A stretch of 64,000 nt of DNA, from assembly GCF_051014445.1 (NCBI RefSeq), contig NC_135141.1, forward strand, positions 6,820,001 to 6,884,000, written 5' to 3'. Below, piece by piece: positions 54,777 to 64,000 of this stretch (position 1 is its first letter; each line of letters starts with the position of its first letter). This DNA comes from Colletes latitarsis (lineage: Eukaryota; Arthropoda; Insecta; Hymenoptera; Colletidae). The translations under genes were made by a program, and so were the position numbers. Below the pieces are notes generated by a model. It ran no database searches. It saw only the letters and a list, made by a program, of their open reading frames with translations, and was not told the DNA's origin.

Positions 54777-56310
54777 TGTTTAAATATGTTAAAAAACTAT
54801 TTAAAATCGCGTTAGTCTGAAACATTAAATTCTCGGCTGCGATTCCCGTATCCGTTTGTGTACGTGACACTGCGGAAGGTTAAGCGTTCGTCAGGTTCGT
54901 TGAACGTTCGGACGATTTAAAACCGCGGCCGTTTACGTGTTTTTGTACGCAGACCTCACGCGAAGATTCGCTTCACACCGGTTTAAACGGTATCGTGACG
55001 TCAGCGTCGAGAGAGAGAACCGTATAATATATTGAAAAGAGATCGACAGCTGAATTCGGCAGCGCCGCGTCGTGACGACAAGGTGCGACCGAGTCTTCGT
55101 CTGTCGATCCGCGACAATATTCGCAATTATTCACGAGCCGACTGCCAACGGGAGCGGATCCCAGAAGATCTCGCTCCTCAAGTACGGACTCGCACATAAT
55201 ATTCGGACTTGTATAACAAAGAATTCTCTCCGTTGCTGCGGTTAGAGTTTCCCAGGACAATCTACCTGCGACAAAAGGGAGGTCGTAATACACGCTGCGC
55301 GTGACGCGACCGCCTTCGCTAGGAAGGATTGTACGTTGCAGTCGTTGCCGCGTCCGCGACGTAAGGGACTCAGGGTGCACCCACCCAGAATCCCTTTAAA
55401 GCTATACGGCTTTGGAGCCTCCCAAAGGTCATACCGTTGAATCGGTACCGCCTCGTGGAGTGCTCTTCGTGCAAAGGTCGCCAAAAAACCCTCTCCAAAA
55501 ACCCGTCGGTGTACGAGTCGACCGTACACCCTACGGAGGAGTTCGGGTTCAAGGTCGCCTCACCTTCCGTCACGCCGCCTAACAAATACGGTCCCCGTGC
55601 AACACGGTCGCCGGGTAGGCTTTATAGTGCGGTTGGACCTGCGAGGGATTTTTTGCAAAGGACACTTTACTGTCACGGTCCCCGGTAAAAACGGTCGCCG
55701 TGCAGTAATTTTACAGTGTCGCAGGAAATCACCTCGCACGACGTTCCTACGTCACCCGCACGGAGAGCGTGCTCACGGGATCCACCCATTTGGAGCTTTA
55801 CGACCTCCATTTGGTGACCCGTCCGTGGCTAAGTCGCCCCCGACAGATACGAGTGAATTCTCTTCTGTTCAGGGTAAAAGTATCGCTGATAATTTCAATA
55901 AATAATTATCAGCGTACAAGTACAAATTTACAGTCCACTGATTCACGTTAAACGACAGCTGATTCCCCCCTCCCAGCGCACCGCTGGTCGCTAGGAGAGC
56001 GAGGCGAACAGCTGACGAGCGTGTTTACGATACGTGTACGCACGTATTTAATCTGAACGAACCTTTGTTACAGCAACCAAGGTCCATCCCAACCGGGGCA
56101 ACGTCGGTGAAGCCTCACCCCCGGCTGGATTCTAAAATAATTCTTTTTTTGTAATTTATACTTTTTTTATTTTTTTCATTTTTTTTGTTAAATTTAAATA
56201 AAAGGCTTGTCGCAAGGCGACAAGCGAAAATTACAAAATAAAAACTTATCAATTACTTTCCCTAGTATTTCCCTCGTCCGGACCCCGGTTAGAACCCTTA
56301 GTTTCTAACA
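54777..56310 (+). repeat. BEL 3' LTR
   Basis: 1534 bp, collinear with 46852-48385 (constant offset 7925) with about nine substitutions. Followed by CTAAT and then the LINE endonuclease frame. Confidence 0.93.
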
Positions 56311-56315
56311 CTAAT

Positions 56316-57115
56316 GAATCGATTGTTTGATTTATAGAGGAAGGGTCAATGTCTTGGTTTAGAGATTCCTGGAGGTTATTTGCTATTATTGATTTGTACT
56401 TGTGCCAGTCTATTTTTTTAAGGTTCCATTTTGGTGCAGGTTGGTTTTTTGGAGATTGGGCAAGGTCTTCGTAGCTGATTATTATTGGGAGGTGGTCACT
56501 GTCGTGGAGGTCATCAAGAGTATTCCATTCCATATATTGTGCCAGTCTGCTACTACAGATTGCCAAGTCTATTGCGCTAAACTTTCCGGTGCTGATGGTG
56601 AAGTGTGTTGGATTTTCTGCATTGAGCAAGATTATCTCTGGACTTTTGAGCAGGTTCTCTATGATTTTTCCGCGGCTATCTGTTTTATGCGAGCCCCAAA
56701 GATGATGATGGCTATTAAAGTCGCCCATTAATATAAATGGGGGTGGAAGTTGGTTAACTAGTTCCTCCAAGTCTACCAAGTTTAGGGTTTGGCTGTTAGG
56801 AATGTATATGCTACATATGCTAATCTTTTTGGGGAGTAAAACTACTACTGCAATCGCTTCTAGATTTGTGTTGAGTGGTATTTCAGAACAGTTAAATTTT
56901 TCTGATACTGCGACGCATACTCCTCCACAGGAAAAGTCTTCGCGATTTCTATTTTTTGAAAAGGTAGAGAATCCTTTAAGGGTTGGGTGGTGTTGCTTTT
57001 TGAGGTTAGTTTCTTGCAGGCATAGGATGGTTGGATTGATTTGGTTTAGTAGGATTTGCAGCTGTTCGTAGTGGGCGTATAGTCCGTTGATATTCCACTG
57101 TAATATTTGTTTCAT
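56316..57115 (-). pseudogene. LINE ORF2, AP endonuclease part
   Basis: Nicks target DNA for LINE insertion. From the ATG at 57115: QWNINGLYAH, CLQETNLKK, FILMGDFNSHHHLWGS, IDLAICSSRL and DSDHLPIII give the standard APE motifs (Asn, Glu, Asp-x-Asn, Asp, Ser-Asp-His). The domain itself looks intact; the frame runs into the BEL LTR at 56310 and its continuation is at 46851. ORF1 ends only 8 bases upstream. Confidence 0.88.
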
Positions 57116-57123
57116 TGGAGTCG

Positions 57124-58626
57124 TTATTGGGAGGAATCGCTGTCTAATTCTGATGACCAGTTGTGAGTTGGGTTGTCTATTAGGTTTTGGTTGATTTTGT
57201 TGTACAGCCTCCGCAGTCTATTTTTGATACTCCGTTCATGTAGTAGGGAACGGGTTTTAATAATCATATCAGTTAAGGCAAACGTATTGCTAGTGTATTG
57301 TTTTGAGATTTCCAGCGGATTAGGTGATCCTATTGCGTTTTCTAGAAAGCTTTCAAACTGGAGGTAGTTTAGTATGTAGTTGTTGCTTGCATCTTCTATG
57401 TGGCTTTTGGCTGGTTCAAGTATTTCGTCCATTTTATTCAATAAAAAGGAGGGTGAGGAGGTCCGTTTTTGTTTTTTGGTGGATGAATTAGCGTTTTTGT
57501 CGTATTCAATGGTAGATATTGGGAGTGGAGCCTTGAAATTTAAATCACTTAGTTTTACCGTGTATGTGTTTTCTTCTGATGTTATTGATAAAGGTCTTTT
57601 CGCTCTTACATTGTCTAAGTTTGTTTCTTCTGGTTCTGTTTCCATAATGTTTACCTTGCCTATCAGCTGGTCGGCTGTCTTAGTGTTAGAGTGGGAATTT
57701 ACTATTGCTTTGGTTTGAGAGTCCTTGGTAATTCTTTCTTGTAATGTTACGGGGAGCGGTCCTGTGGTTTCTATTATGTTTGTGTTTGACTTTACTGTTT
57801 CTATTTCCTTGGTGGAAGCCTTGTTTTTTAGGAGATCTGTGGAGTGAGTAGTAGTGCGGAGGTTCGTACTTATATTAGTCAGGGGATCGTTGTTATTTGT
57901 ATTGCTATTGTACGGACACTGTTTGGCGATGTGTCCTTCTTGTTTGCAAATAAAACAGTCCAATTTATCGGTAGTGGAAAATATTCTATAGGTTGCGTCG
58001 TCCAGTGTAATTGTAAATGAGTTTGGAATCTTTAGGGCGTCGTCTGGGTTCACATACAGCTGTCGTCTAAAGCTTAGAATGTGTGCGAATTCTGGGTCTG
58101 TGATACCTGCTTTTAAGTGTGTGATTTTGGATTACGGTTTGATATTATGTTTCTTAAATTCCTGTTCGATTATAGAATTGGGAATTATTGGAGCTACGTT
58201 AGACAATATAATTCTTTGAGCAGGTGTCATCATAGGTCGAATTTCTATATCAGTGTTATTGATTGTTATCGATTTATGTACAGAGGTTATTTTTGAGACT
58301 GTGTCTTTACTGTCGAGGTACATGCACACTCTTCCATTTGAAATTCGAGAAATGTATTTTATAGATTTAGGTCCTATAATGCTTCCGATGGCTTTGGCAT
58401 AATCTCTAATGCTGATGCCGTCGAATGATTGTAATATTATGGCTTGGTCCTTTGATGGTGTATGGTCGTATTTTATGATACTTGCGTATGTTATGGGTTG
58501 TGGTTCATTTTTAGCTTGAGTTTCGCGCACGTTGGGGTTTGGCGAATGGTTTCTGTTGGCAGAACTGTCGTTTGTAGTAATTGTAGTAATTGTAGACATG
58601 GTAGTAATTGAGGTGTGTATATACAC
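57124..58626 (-). pseudogene. LINE ORF1 (gag-like, CCHC), one frameshift
   Basis: RNA-binding gag-like protein of the LINE. The N-terminal frame (58626-58132) is Thr/Ser/Asn-rich then has an RRM-like region (ILQSFDGISIRDYAKAIG, ISRISNGRVCMYL). A frame change near 58132 leads to the C-terminal frame (58130-57124) with a CCHC knuckle CFICKQEGHIAKQC and a Ser/Thr-rich, helical end. The first in-frame ATG in the second part is not needed because the frame is open upstream to the shift. Confidence 0.8.
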
Positions 58627-58755
58627 GCGTCCGTGACGGGGTCACTACTACTACCCGTTGTCACTTACACATTCACTAGGCACTCGCGATACGACTCTGT
58701 ATTATCAAATACGTCCTTTCACGTTGCCGGTTGGATTGATACTGGGCGTTATTTT

Positions 58756-59330
58756 GTAAAACAAGTAATGGTCCATTAGTTACAAACTTCTTGTGAAGTA
58801 ATTGGAGGACCAGAAAAAAACTGTCGAAATTGATGAATCAAATTTCGGTCGCAGAAAGTACCACAGAGACCACCGTGTGGAAGAGCAATGGGTGTTTGGA
58901 GGTACTGAAAGGGAAAGGGTAAAAATATTGCTGGTCCCTGTTGGAAGCAGGGACAAAGAATCCCTTCTTTCTATAATTGACAGTTCGAAGGCATATAATA
59001 TAATATATTAGAAAATGAAGAGCACAAACACTTTAAAGTGAATCATAATTTACATTTCAAAGATCCCGATACAGATGCCCACACAAATGCCATTGAAAGA
59101 AAGCACCTGGAGGCATGCAAAGCACTTTTTGCCCGAATGTTGTCGATTAGTATTTCTCATTTTACATATTCTTTAATATTTCATTGTAACATATAATATT
59201 ATAAGTATTTTCTATTGTCAGCAAAAAAGATAACATCATTGGCTATTTGAGTCATTATATATTTTATAAACACTCCAAAGAAGGAAATGGAGACTTGTTC
59301 AATCAATTATTGACAGAAACAGTACAAATT
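58756..59330 (+). pseudogene. Merlin (ISXO2-like) transposase, 3' part
   Basis: Continuation of 43338-43840 after the LINE. It contains VEIDESNFGRRKYHR and EQWVFGGTER (58802-58920), the first catalytic Asp/Glu block of ISXO2-like DDE transposases, then VPVGSRDKESLLSII, and in shifted frames an HFKVNHN/FKDPDT-like block and IERKHLE near 59090 from the C-terminus. An A-run at about 58812 carries a one-base shift, and stops follow after 59011. Confidence 0.75.
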
Positions 59331-60366
59331 TGTACCAAAATGTACCATAGTTAGATGACGTTAATTAAATTTACTAATAAAAAAAGTTCAACCAAGGCAT
59401 TGACTGGTAATTTATTATACTGTCTACCTGCGAACACTGTCGAAGTAGGTCTGCGAGGGTGGGTCGGTGGTGGGAGGGGATATTTTCTACTGTTGTTGTA
59501 CATACAGTCTACCTGACCTACTCATGCAAAGTATGTGCATAAAAAAATGACTTCTATGCATACATGTTTAACAAATTAGCATTTGATTACCTGGTATTTA
59601 TATTTTACACTATGAATACAGTAACGACAGTCATTTGTTGAATTGTTGAATTTCCGCAAATAATGAAATACATATTAATAATGTACTGAATTAGACGAAT
59701 CGAATGACGTATAACTCACCCCGATCGGTGAACCATCCGTTTGCTAGGAATGTTCCAATGTCGTTTCTCCTTTTACAGGTAAGGCTTGTAAATATTTGTA
59801 AATAGAAACAAGAATAACAAAACCAAGAAAATCTCTTTTTACAGGAGAAACTCAGTTCTGTGATTATTCCTAACCTAACCTAATAGTTAGGAATAAGAAA
59901 TTAAGGAATTTCGAATTAAGGAATTAATAGGATAAATTCGACTTTTGTGAAATCGTACCAAAACCAAAAGATACAAATATAGCATCCGCGTATCAACAGA
60001 CCCTTAATAATCAAACTGTGATTAGAAACCACAATAAATGATTTCACCATAAAATACCCCATGTTGGTAACACATTGCATGCGGGAAACGTACTTTTATG
60101 TTTTTCGCAGTCTATCTCTGCAACGCGGGTCACGTAAAAGTACGTATTTAGTAGATTTGTGCTAGAGAGCGGGTATCGTATAAATACGATGGGCACTGTA
60201 TGTATGGTATTTGTGTTACTAGGCAACGGTTTGCATTGTTCCTCCCCAGAAATTTTGCTTGTCGAGATACTCAGCCTTCTATCGAGTTATCAGCTCCAGA
60301 ACGTACAAGCCGTGGTTTGTAAATTTCAAGTTTGTTTTTTTTATTATTGATTACAACATTGATAAA
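59331..60366. other. Spacer between Merlin and piggyBac
   Basis: No gene recognised. 59872-59895 holds CCTAACCTAACCTAATAGTTAGG, a TTAGG-type inverted string like those at 18515 and 19300. 60100-60200 has repeated TACGTATTTA/ATAAATACGA-type strings that may be piggyBac end sequence. No TTAA terminus was fixed. Confidence 0.4.
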
Positions 60367-60439
60367 ATGAGCCATTGTGACGAAGATAGTGATCGCGAAA
60401 TATGTGTTGACGAATTATCGGACTTTTCATATGATAGTA

Positions 60440-61688
60440 TTAGGTCTACCGAAAAGTTCTGTCCGTTCCGGTTACACCCAATTTCAACAAGTATGCGCAT
60501 ATTCATGTGACGCATGTTTGGCTCTCTTTTTTTATCGCTGACAATGTATACACATTGACGTCGCAGATGAACTAAAACCAAGATGATTCCTGCTAGTATT
60601 AAGTGAGACGCGACCGTGTACCCATGGCTCCTGATAAAGTTCATTTACGCCACTGTATTTTGTACGAATTCCAACAAGGAAGAAATGCTACAGAAGCGGG
60701 TAGAAATTTATTGAACGTATTTGGTGAAGGTACAGTTTCTAATAGAACATGTAAAAGATGATTTGGAAAATTTCAAGTAGGTGATTTTGACCTTTCTGAT
60801 AAGCTACGTTCTGGGCGACCGTCAAAATCCTTTTTTGACAACATCGGAGATTGCGGAAAGGCTTGATTTAGCTCAACAAACCATTTCGGACCATATTCGG
60901 AAACTAGGATTTGTGTGAAAATATTCGAGGTGGGTGCCACGTAAGTTAAGTGAGAAGAATATGAATGGTCGAATCTACATACGCACATCTTTGCTTGCAC
61001 GGAACAAAATTGAACCCTTCTTGGAGCGGATCATAACTGGGCATGAAAAGTGGATTACGTATGAAAACATTCTAAGGAAAAGGGCATATTGTGAACCCGG
61101 AAAATCTGCCCCGTCCACCTCTAAACCGAAGTTGAGCCTGAATAAGAGAATGTTGTGTATATGGTCAGACATTCGAGGACCAATACATTTTGAGCTGTTG
61201 AAACCAATCGAAAAGCTAAATTCGGAGAGGTACTGTCAACAATTGGATAAATTAAAAACAGCACTCCAAGAAATGAGGCCGGCGATGTTCAATAGGAAGG
61301 ACATCATACTGCTTCATGATAATACCAGACCATATGCTGCTTCGGGGACTCGTCAGAGAATCGCAAAACTAGGCTGGGAAATTCTGTCATATGCACCATA
61401 CTCCCCGGACCTAGCACCCTACGATTATCACTTGTTTCTGTCCTTACAAAATTTTTTGCACGGCAAAAAATTCAAGACCGAAGAAGATATCAGACAAGCA
61501 CTGGTTCCATTTTTGGCCTCTAGAGATAAGGCATTTTTTAAAAGTGGGACATACAAATTGCCATCACGCTGGCAAGAAGTCATAAATAATGATGGCAATT
61601 ATATTATTCAATAAAGATTATTCAAGGATTGAGAAATTTATTCTTTAGTTTTATTCTAAAAACGGACAGAACTTTCCGGTAGACCTAA
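60440..61688 (+). mobile_element. mariner-family transposon
   Basis: A 1249-bp element flanked by TA (60438-60439, 61689-61690). Terminal inverted repeats begin TTAGGTCTACCG and run about 28 bp to GTTCTGTCCGTT with one mismatch. Size and target fit the mariner family. Element plus TA is 1251 bp, a multiple of three. Confidence 0.9.
60624..61614 (+). pseudogene. mariner transposase, broken
   Basis: The ATG at 60624 opens the helix-turn-helix N-terminus (HLRHCILYEFQQGRNATEA). A TGA at 60759-60761 and a later frame change interrupt it. The frame 60934-61614 carries the catalytic domain: HDNTRPYAA (second Asp) and YSPDLAPYDYHLF (third Asp, 34 residues on). The first catalytic Asp block reads TGHEKW, with His where Asp is expected. 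Inactive. Confidence 0.88.
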
Positions 61689-61945
61689 TAATTCTGAAAG
61701 TCAAGATAACGAAGAAAGTGACGATGATTACATTATTCCACGTTCTCGAGTGTTCATCCAAAGAACTATTTTTAGCAGTTCTGAAACAAGTTCTGATGAA
61801 GAAGCAAATGAATGGTCATCGATTGACAATCGTCCAGTCCTTGAAGAGTTTTTGGCTCACCCTGGGATAACTGATATGGCTAATGTTCCTGAATCCACAG
61901 TTGATGCAGTAGAGTTATTTATAGGCAACGACTTTTTTGCATATA

Positions 61946-62815
61946 CAGGGTGTTCGGCCACCCCTGGGAAAAATTTTAATGAGAGATTTTAGAAGCCAAA
62001 ATAGGACGAAAATCAAGAATACTAATTTGTTCACTGAAGCTTCGTTAAAAAGTTATTAACGTTTAAAGTTCCGCCCGTACTGAATTTTTTCCCCGAAAAT
62101 TCGCAGAATTTCAGGGGTATGTCTATTCACCAAAAATGATTGTAATTGACCGCCGCAACCGAAAATAATTTTTCCAAAAGAATTGGAAATTTTTTTTTCC
62201 GTCGAAAAATTTCACCTTCTCGAATTTTTTCCTCGAAAGTGGGTAGGATTTCGGGAGTATATACAATGACCAAACATGATTGTAATTGACCCCCGCAACC
62301 GAAAATAATTTTTTCAGAATTAATTAAAAATTTTTTTTTCGTGGAAAAATTGAGGCATCTACCCGTTCGTTGTCGATTTTTCTTAAAAATTCCTTTTTTA
62401 TTTTTAATAATTTTGTTTGACGCCCTACAGAATTGTTGTCTAATACTTTTTTGTAGGTACCCATGAGCTCTACTTCAGAAATAAGTTCCATTAAAAAATA
62501 TTCACTATTGTAGGAGTTATGGCTGTTTGAAAATTGGACCATTTTATTGGGGGTTTTCCCATTTTACGGGATCAAGGAACAACTTTTTCAATATTTTTAC
62601 GATTTGCACATATTCTTCATCAAAATACACGTAGTTTGCTTTTTTAAACATTAAAAACGTCCAATCCGTTCAGGAATTGTGGTGTTTTAAAGATACACAT
62701 GAAATTTCGGGCAACGAAATTAGATTTTGGCATGAAATGAATTCCTGATTTTCGACTCATTTTGGCCTCTAGAATCCCCCATTACAATTTTTCCCAGGGG
62801 TGGCCGAACACCCTG
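61946..62815. mobile_element. TA-flanked MITE with internal duplication
   Basis: An 870-bp relative of 37707-38082 with CAGGGTGTTCGGCCACCCCT ends and TA flanks (61944-61945, 62816-62817). It is longer because an internal segment (TTGTAATTGAC and CCGCAACCGAAAATAATTTTT) occurs twice, at about 62140 and 62280. Inserted in the piggyBac gene. Confidence 0.85.
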
Positions 62816-64000
62816 TATAGTCACAGAATCAAACAGATATTATTGTCAAAATATGAATCAGTTTAAAATATCTCGGAAAAGTACGAAATGGAAAGATATT
62901 ACGATTCCGAAAATAAATAAATTTTTGGGGCTCATTATTTTTATGGGACAAGTTCGTAAAGATACACGAGACGATTATTGGTCAACCAATTCCTGTACAG
63001 ATACGCTGTTTTTTTCAAAACATATGTCAAGGGATAGATTTCGACAAATATGAAAGGCTTGGCATTTCAATAACAATGAAGACATCACAGACGAATCTGA
63101 TCGATTATTCAAAGTCAGGCCTGAACTAAATTACTTTCTTGAAAATTTTAATAACATTTGCAAACCAAAGTAACAAGTATCGTTAGATGAGGGCATAATA
63201 CCTTAGAGGGGACGATTGTATTTTAGAGTTTACAATGCTGGAAAACTTATAAAGTGCGGCATACTCATTCGAATATTATCTGAAAGTGACACGGGTTATA
63301 TTTGCAATTTTCAAGTTTATGCAGCTCAAGAATTACGGTTGATCGAAACGATACACACAGTAGTTTCGCCATATACTAATGTCTGGCACCATTTGTATAT
63401 GGATAATTACTATAACAGTTTCTATAACACGGAAGCCCTTTTACAAAAAAAAATACGAATTTGCGGGACCATTAGAAAGAATACAGATTTACCAGAGTGT
63501 CTGAAAAAAACTAATTTAAAAAAGGGAAAAACAATCTTTCGCAGAAAAATGATATATTGATATAAGTTTGGCAATCGAAGAAGTGAGTCTCATCTCTTCA
63601 ATCCATTCGGCGGAAATGAAACAAAAAATTATAAAGCCAAATGCTTTAATCGACTATAATAAGCACATGAATGGAGTAGATCGAGTCGATCAGTATTTGT
63701 CCTGCTATAGCATTTTGCGTAAAACAGTGAAGTGGACAAAGCGCTTAGCTAGATATATAATGAATTGTGCACATTTCAATGAATATGTAGTGTATAACTC
63801 AACAAAGTTGCAAAAAGTAAAATATAAGAAATTTTTGCACAATATCGTATTGTATTGGGTTACTGATGAACCACTTGAAACCGGCACTCAAGAAGCAGAG
63901 CCATCCACATCTGCTGTGCAAAGGATATCAAAACGCGACCCTCCTGGAAGGCTATCCATGGATATGCGCAAACATGTATTAGAGAAAATTGTTGGTGCCG

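Larger units (their letters stand above)
46852..56310 (+). mobile_element. Nearly intact BEL/Pao retrotransposon
   Basis: A 9459-bp element with two 1534-bp LTRs, a 5-bp duplication CTAAT (46847-46851, 56311-56315), one uninterrupted 1765-codon gag-pol frame, an accessory frame, and a purine-rich tract just before the 3' LTR. I counted about nine substitutions and no indel between the LTRs (about 99.4% identity), so the insertion is recent. It sits in the LINE ORF2 in the opposite orientation. Confidence 0.93.
43852..58744 (-). mobile_element. LINE (APE-RT-RNase H type), split by a BEL element
   Basis: A non-LTR retrotransposon of about 5.4 kb once the BEL insert (46852-56315 including one TSD copy) is discounted. 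On the minus strand: 5' region 58627-58744, ORF1 (58626-57124), ORF2 endonuclease (57115-56316), then RT, RNase H and a Cys/His motif (46851-43935) and a poly(A) end at 43852-43860. The 11-bp duplication GGCGTTATTTT flanks it (43841-43851, 58745-58755). The RNase H domain points to the I/LOA-like group. Confidence 0.85.
60367..64000 (+). pseudogene. piggyBac-like transposase, with two insertions
   Basis: DDE_Tnp_1_7-type transposase. The ATG at 60367 begins an acidic N-terminus (SHCDEDSDREICVDEL), which is cut by mariner at 60440, resumes at 61691, is cut by a MITE at 61946 and resumes at 62818. Both insertions are frame-neutral when ignored. Catalytic Asp residues appear in SLDEGIIP (about 63184) and YMDNYYNS (about 63400), and NKHMNGVDRVDQ (about 63660) marks the third block. 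Independent breaks: TGA near 63051, TAA near 63172, TAG near 63205, TGA at 63558 and a frame change near 63570. The C-terminal Cys-rich domain lies beyond the window. Confidence 0.82.

Noticed and set aside
1..64000. tRNA, rRNA, CRISPR or bacterial operon features
   Set aside because: None seen on reading both strands. Tandem repeats here are satellite or simple repeats without spacers.

Overview
The window looks like a repeat-rich block of an insect nuclear genome, probably a hymenopteran. Reasons: BEL/Pao, Merlin, piggyBac and mariner elements, an arthropod-type Polinton, TTAGG-like strings, no operons and no bacterial signals. The order is an inference; no host gene, tRNA or rRNA was recognised. 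Almost everything is mobile DNA, much of it nested, with clean target-site duplications (TSDs) that date the layers.

Layout. 1-1440: tail of a BEL/Pao pol gene split by a TTAA-flanked MITE (96-979). 2000-9703: decayed Polinton/Maverick (adintovirus-like) with integrase, a DUF8207-like gene, packaging ATPase, PLA2/core-like protein, adenain-like protease, minor and major capsid proteins and a conserved 3' gene. 9961-16213: three solo LTRs of a BEL-like family (two minus, one plus), with a small Cys-rich frame and a DNA polymerase B C-terminal fragment between them, possibly the far end of the same Polinton. 16330-18125: ruined DDE-type transposase. 18515-19930: palindromic repeats. 20363-31112: about 76 copies of a 141-bp satellite with higher-order repeats, open in one frame for 10.6 kb. 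33249-36554 (minus): an intact 1101-residue MULE-like transposase fused to a USP-type deubiquitinase-like domain, the most interesting gene here. 37134-41012: solo LTRs, LTR-like repeats and MITEs. 41123-42999: the same satellite in inverted orientation, ending in a MITE.

43338-59330 is a three-level nest: a Merlin (ISXO2-like) transposon interrupted by a LINE (43852-58744, 11-bp TSD), itself interrupted by a nearly intact BEL/Pao retrotransposon (46852-56310, 1534-bp LTRs, TSD CTAAT). 60367 to the window end is a piggyBac transposase pseudogene carrying a mariner copy (60440-61688) and a TA-flanked MITE (61946-62815).

How it fits together: autonomous elements (BEL, LINE, MULE-USP, Polinton) sit among their non-autonomous relics. 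The BEL copy and the MULE-USP gene are the only long frames that look freshly functional; the Polinton, mariner, piggyBac, Merlin and the unclassified DDE gene are all broken by stops and frameshifts.
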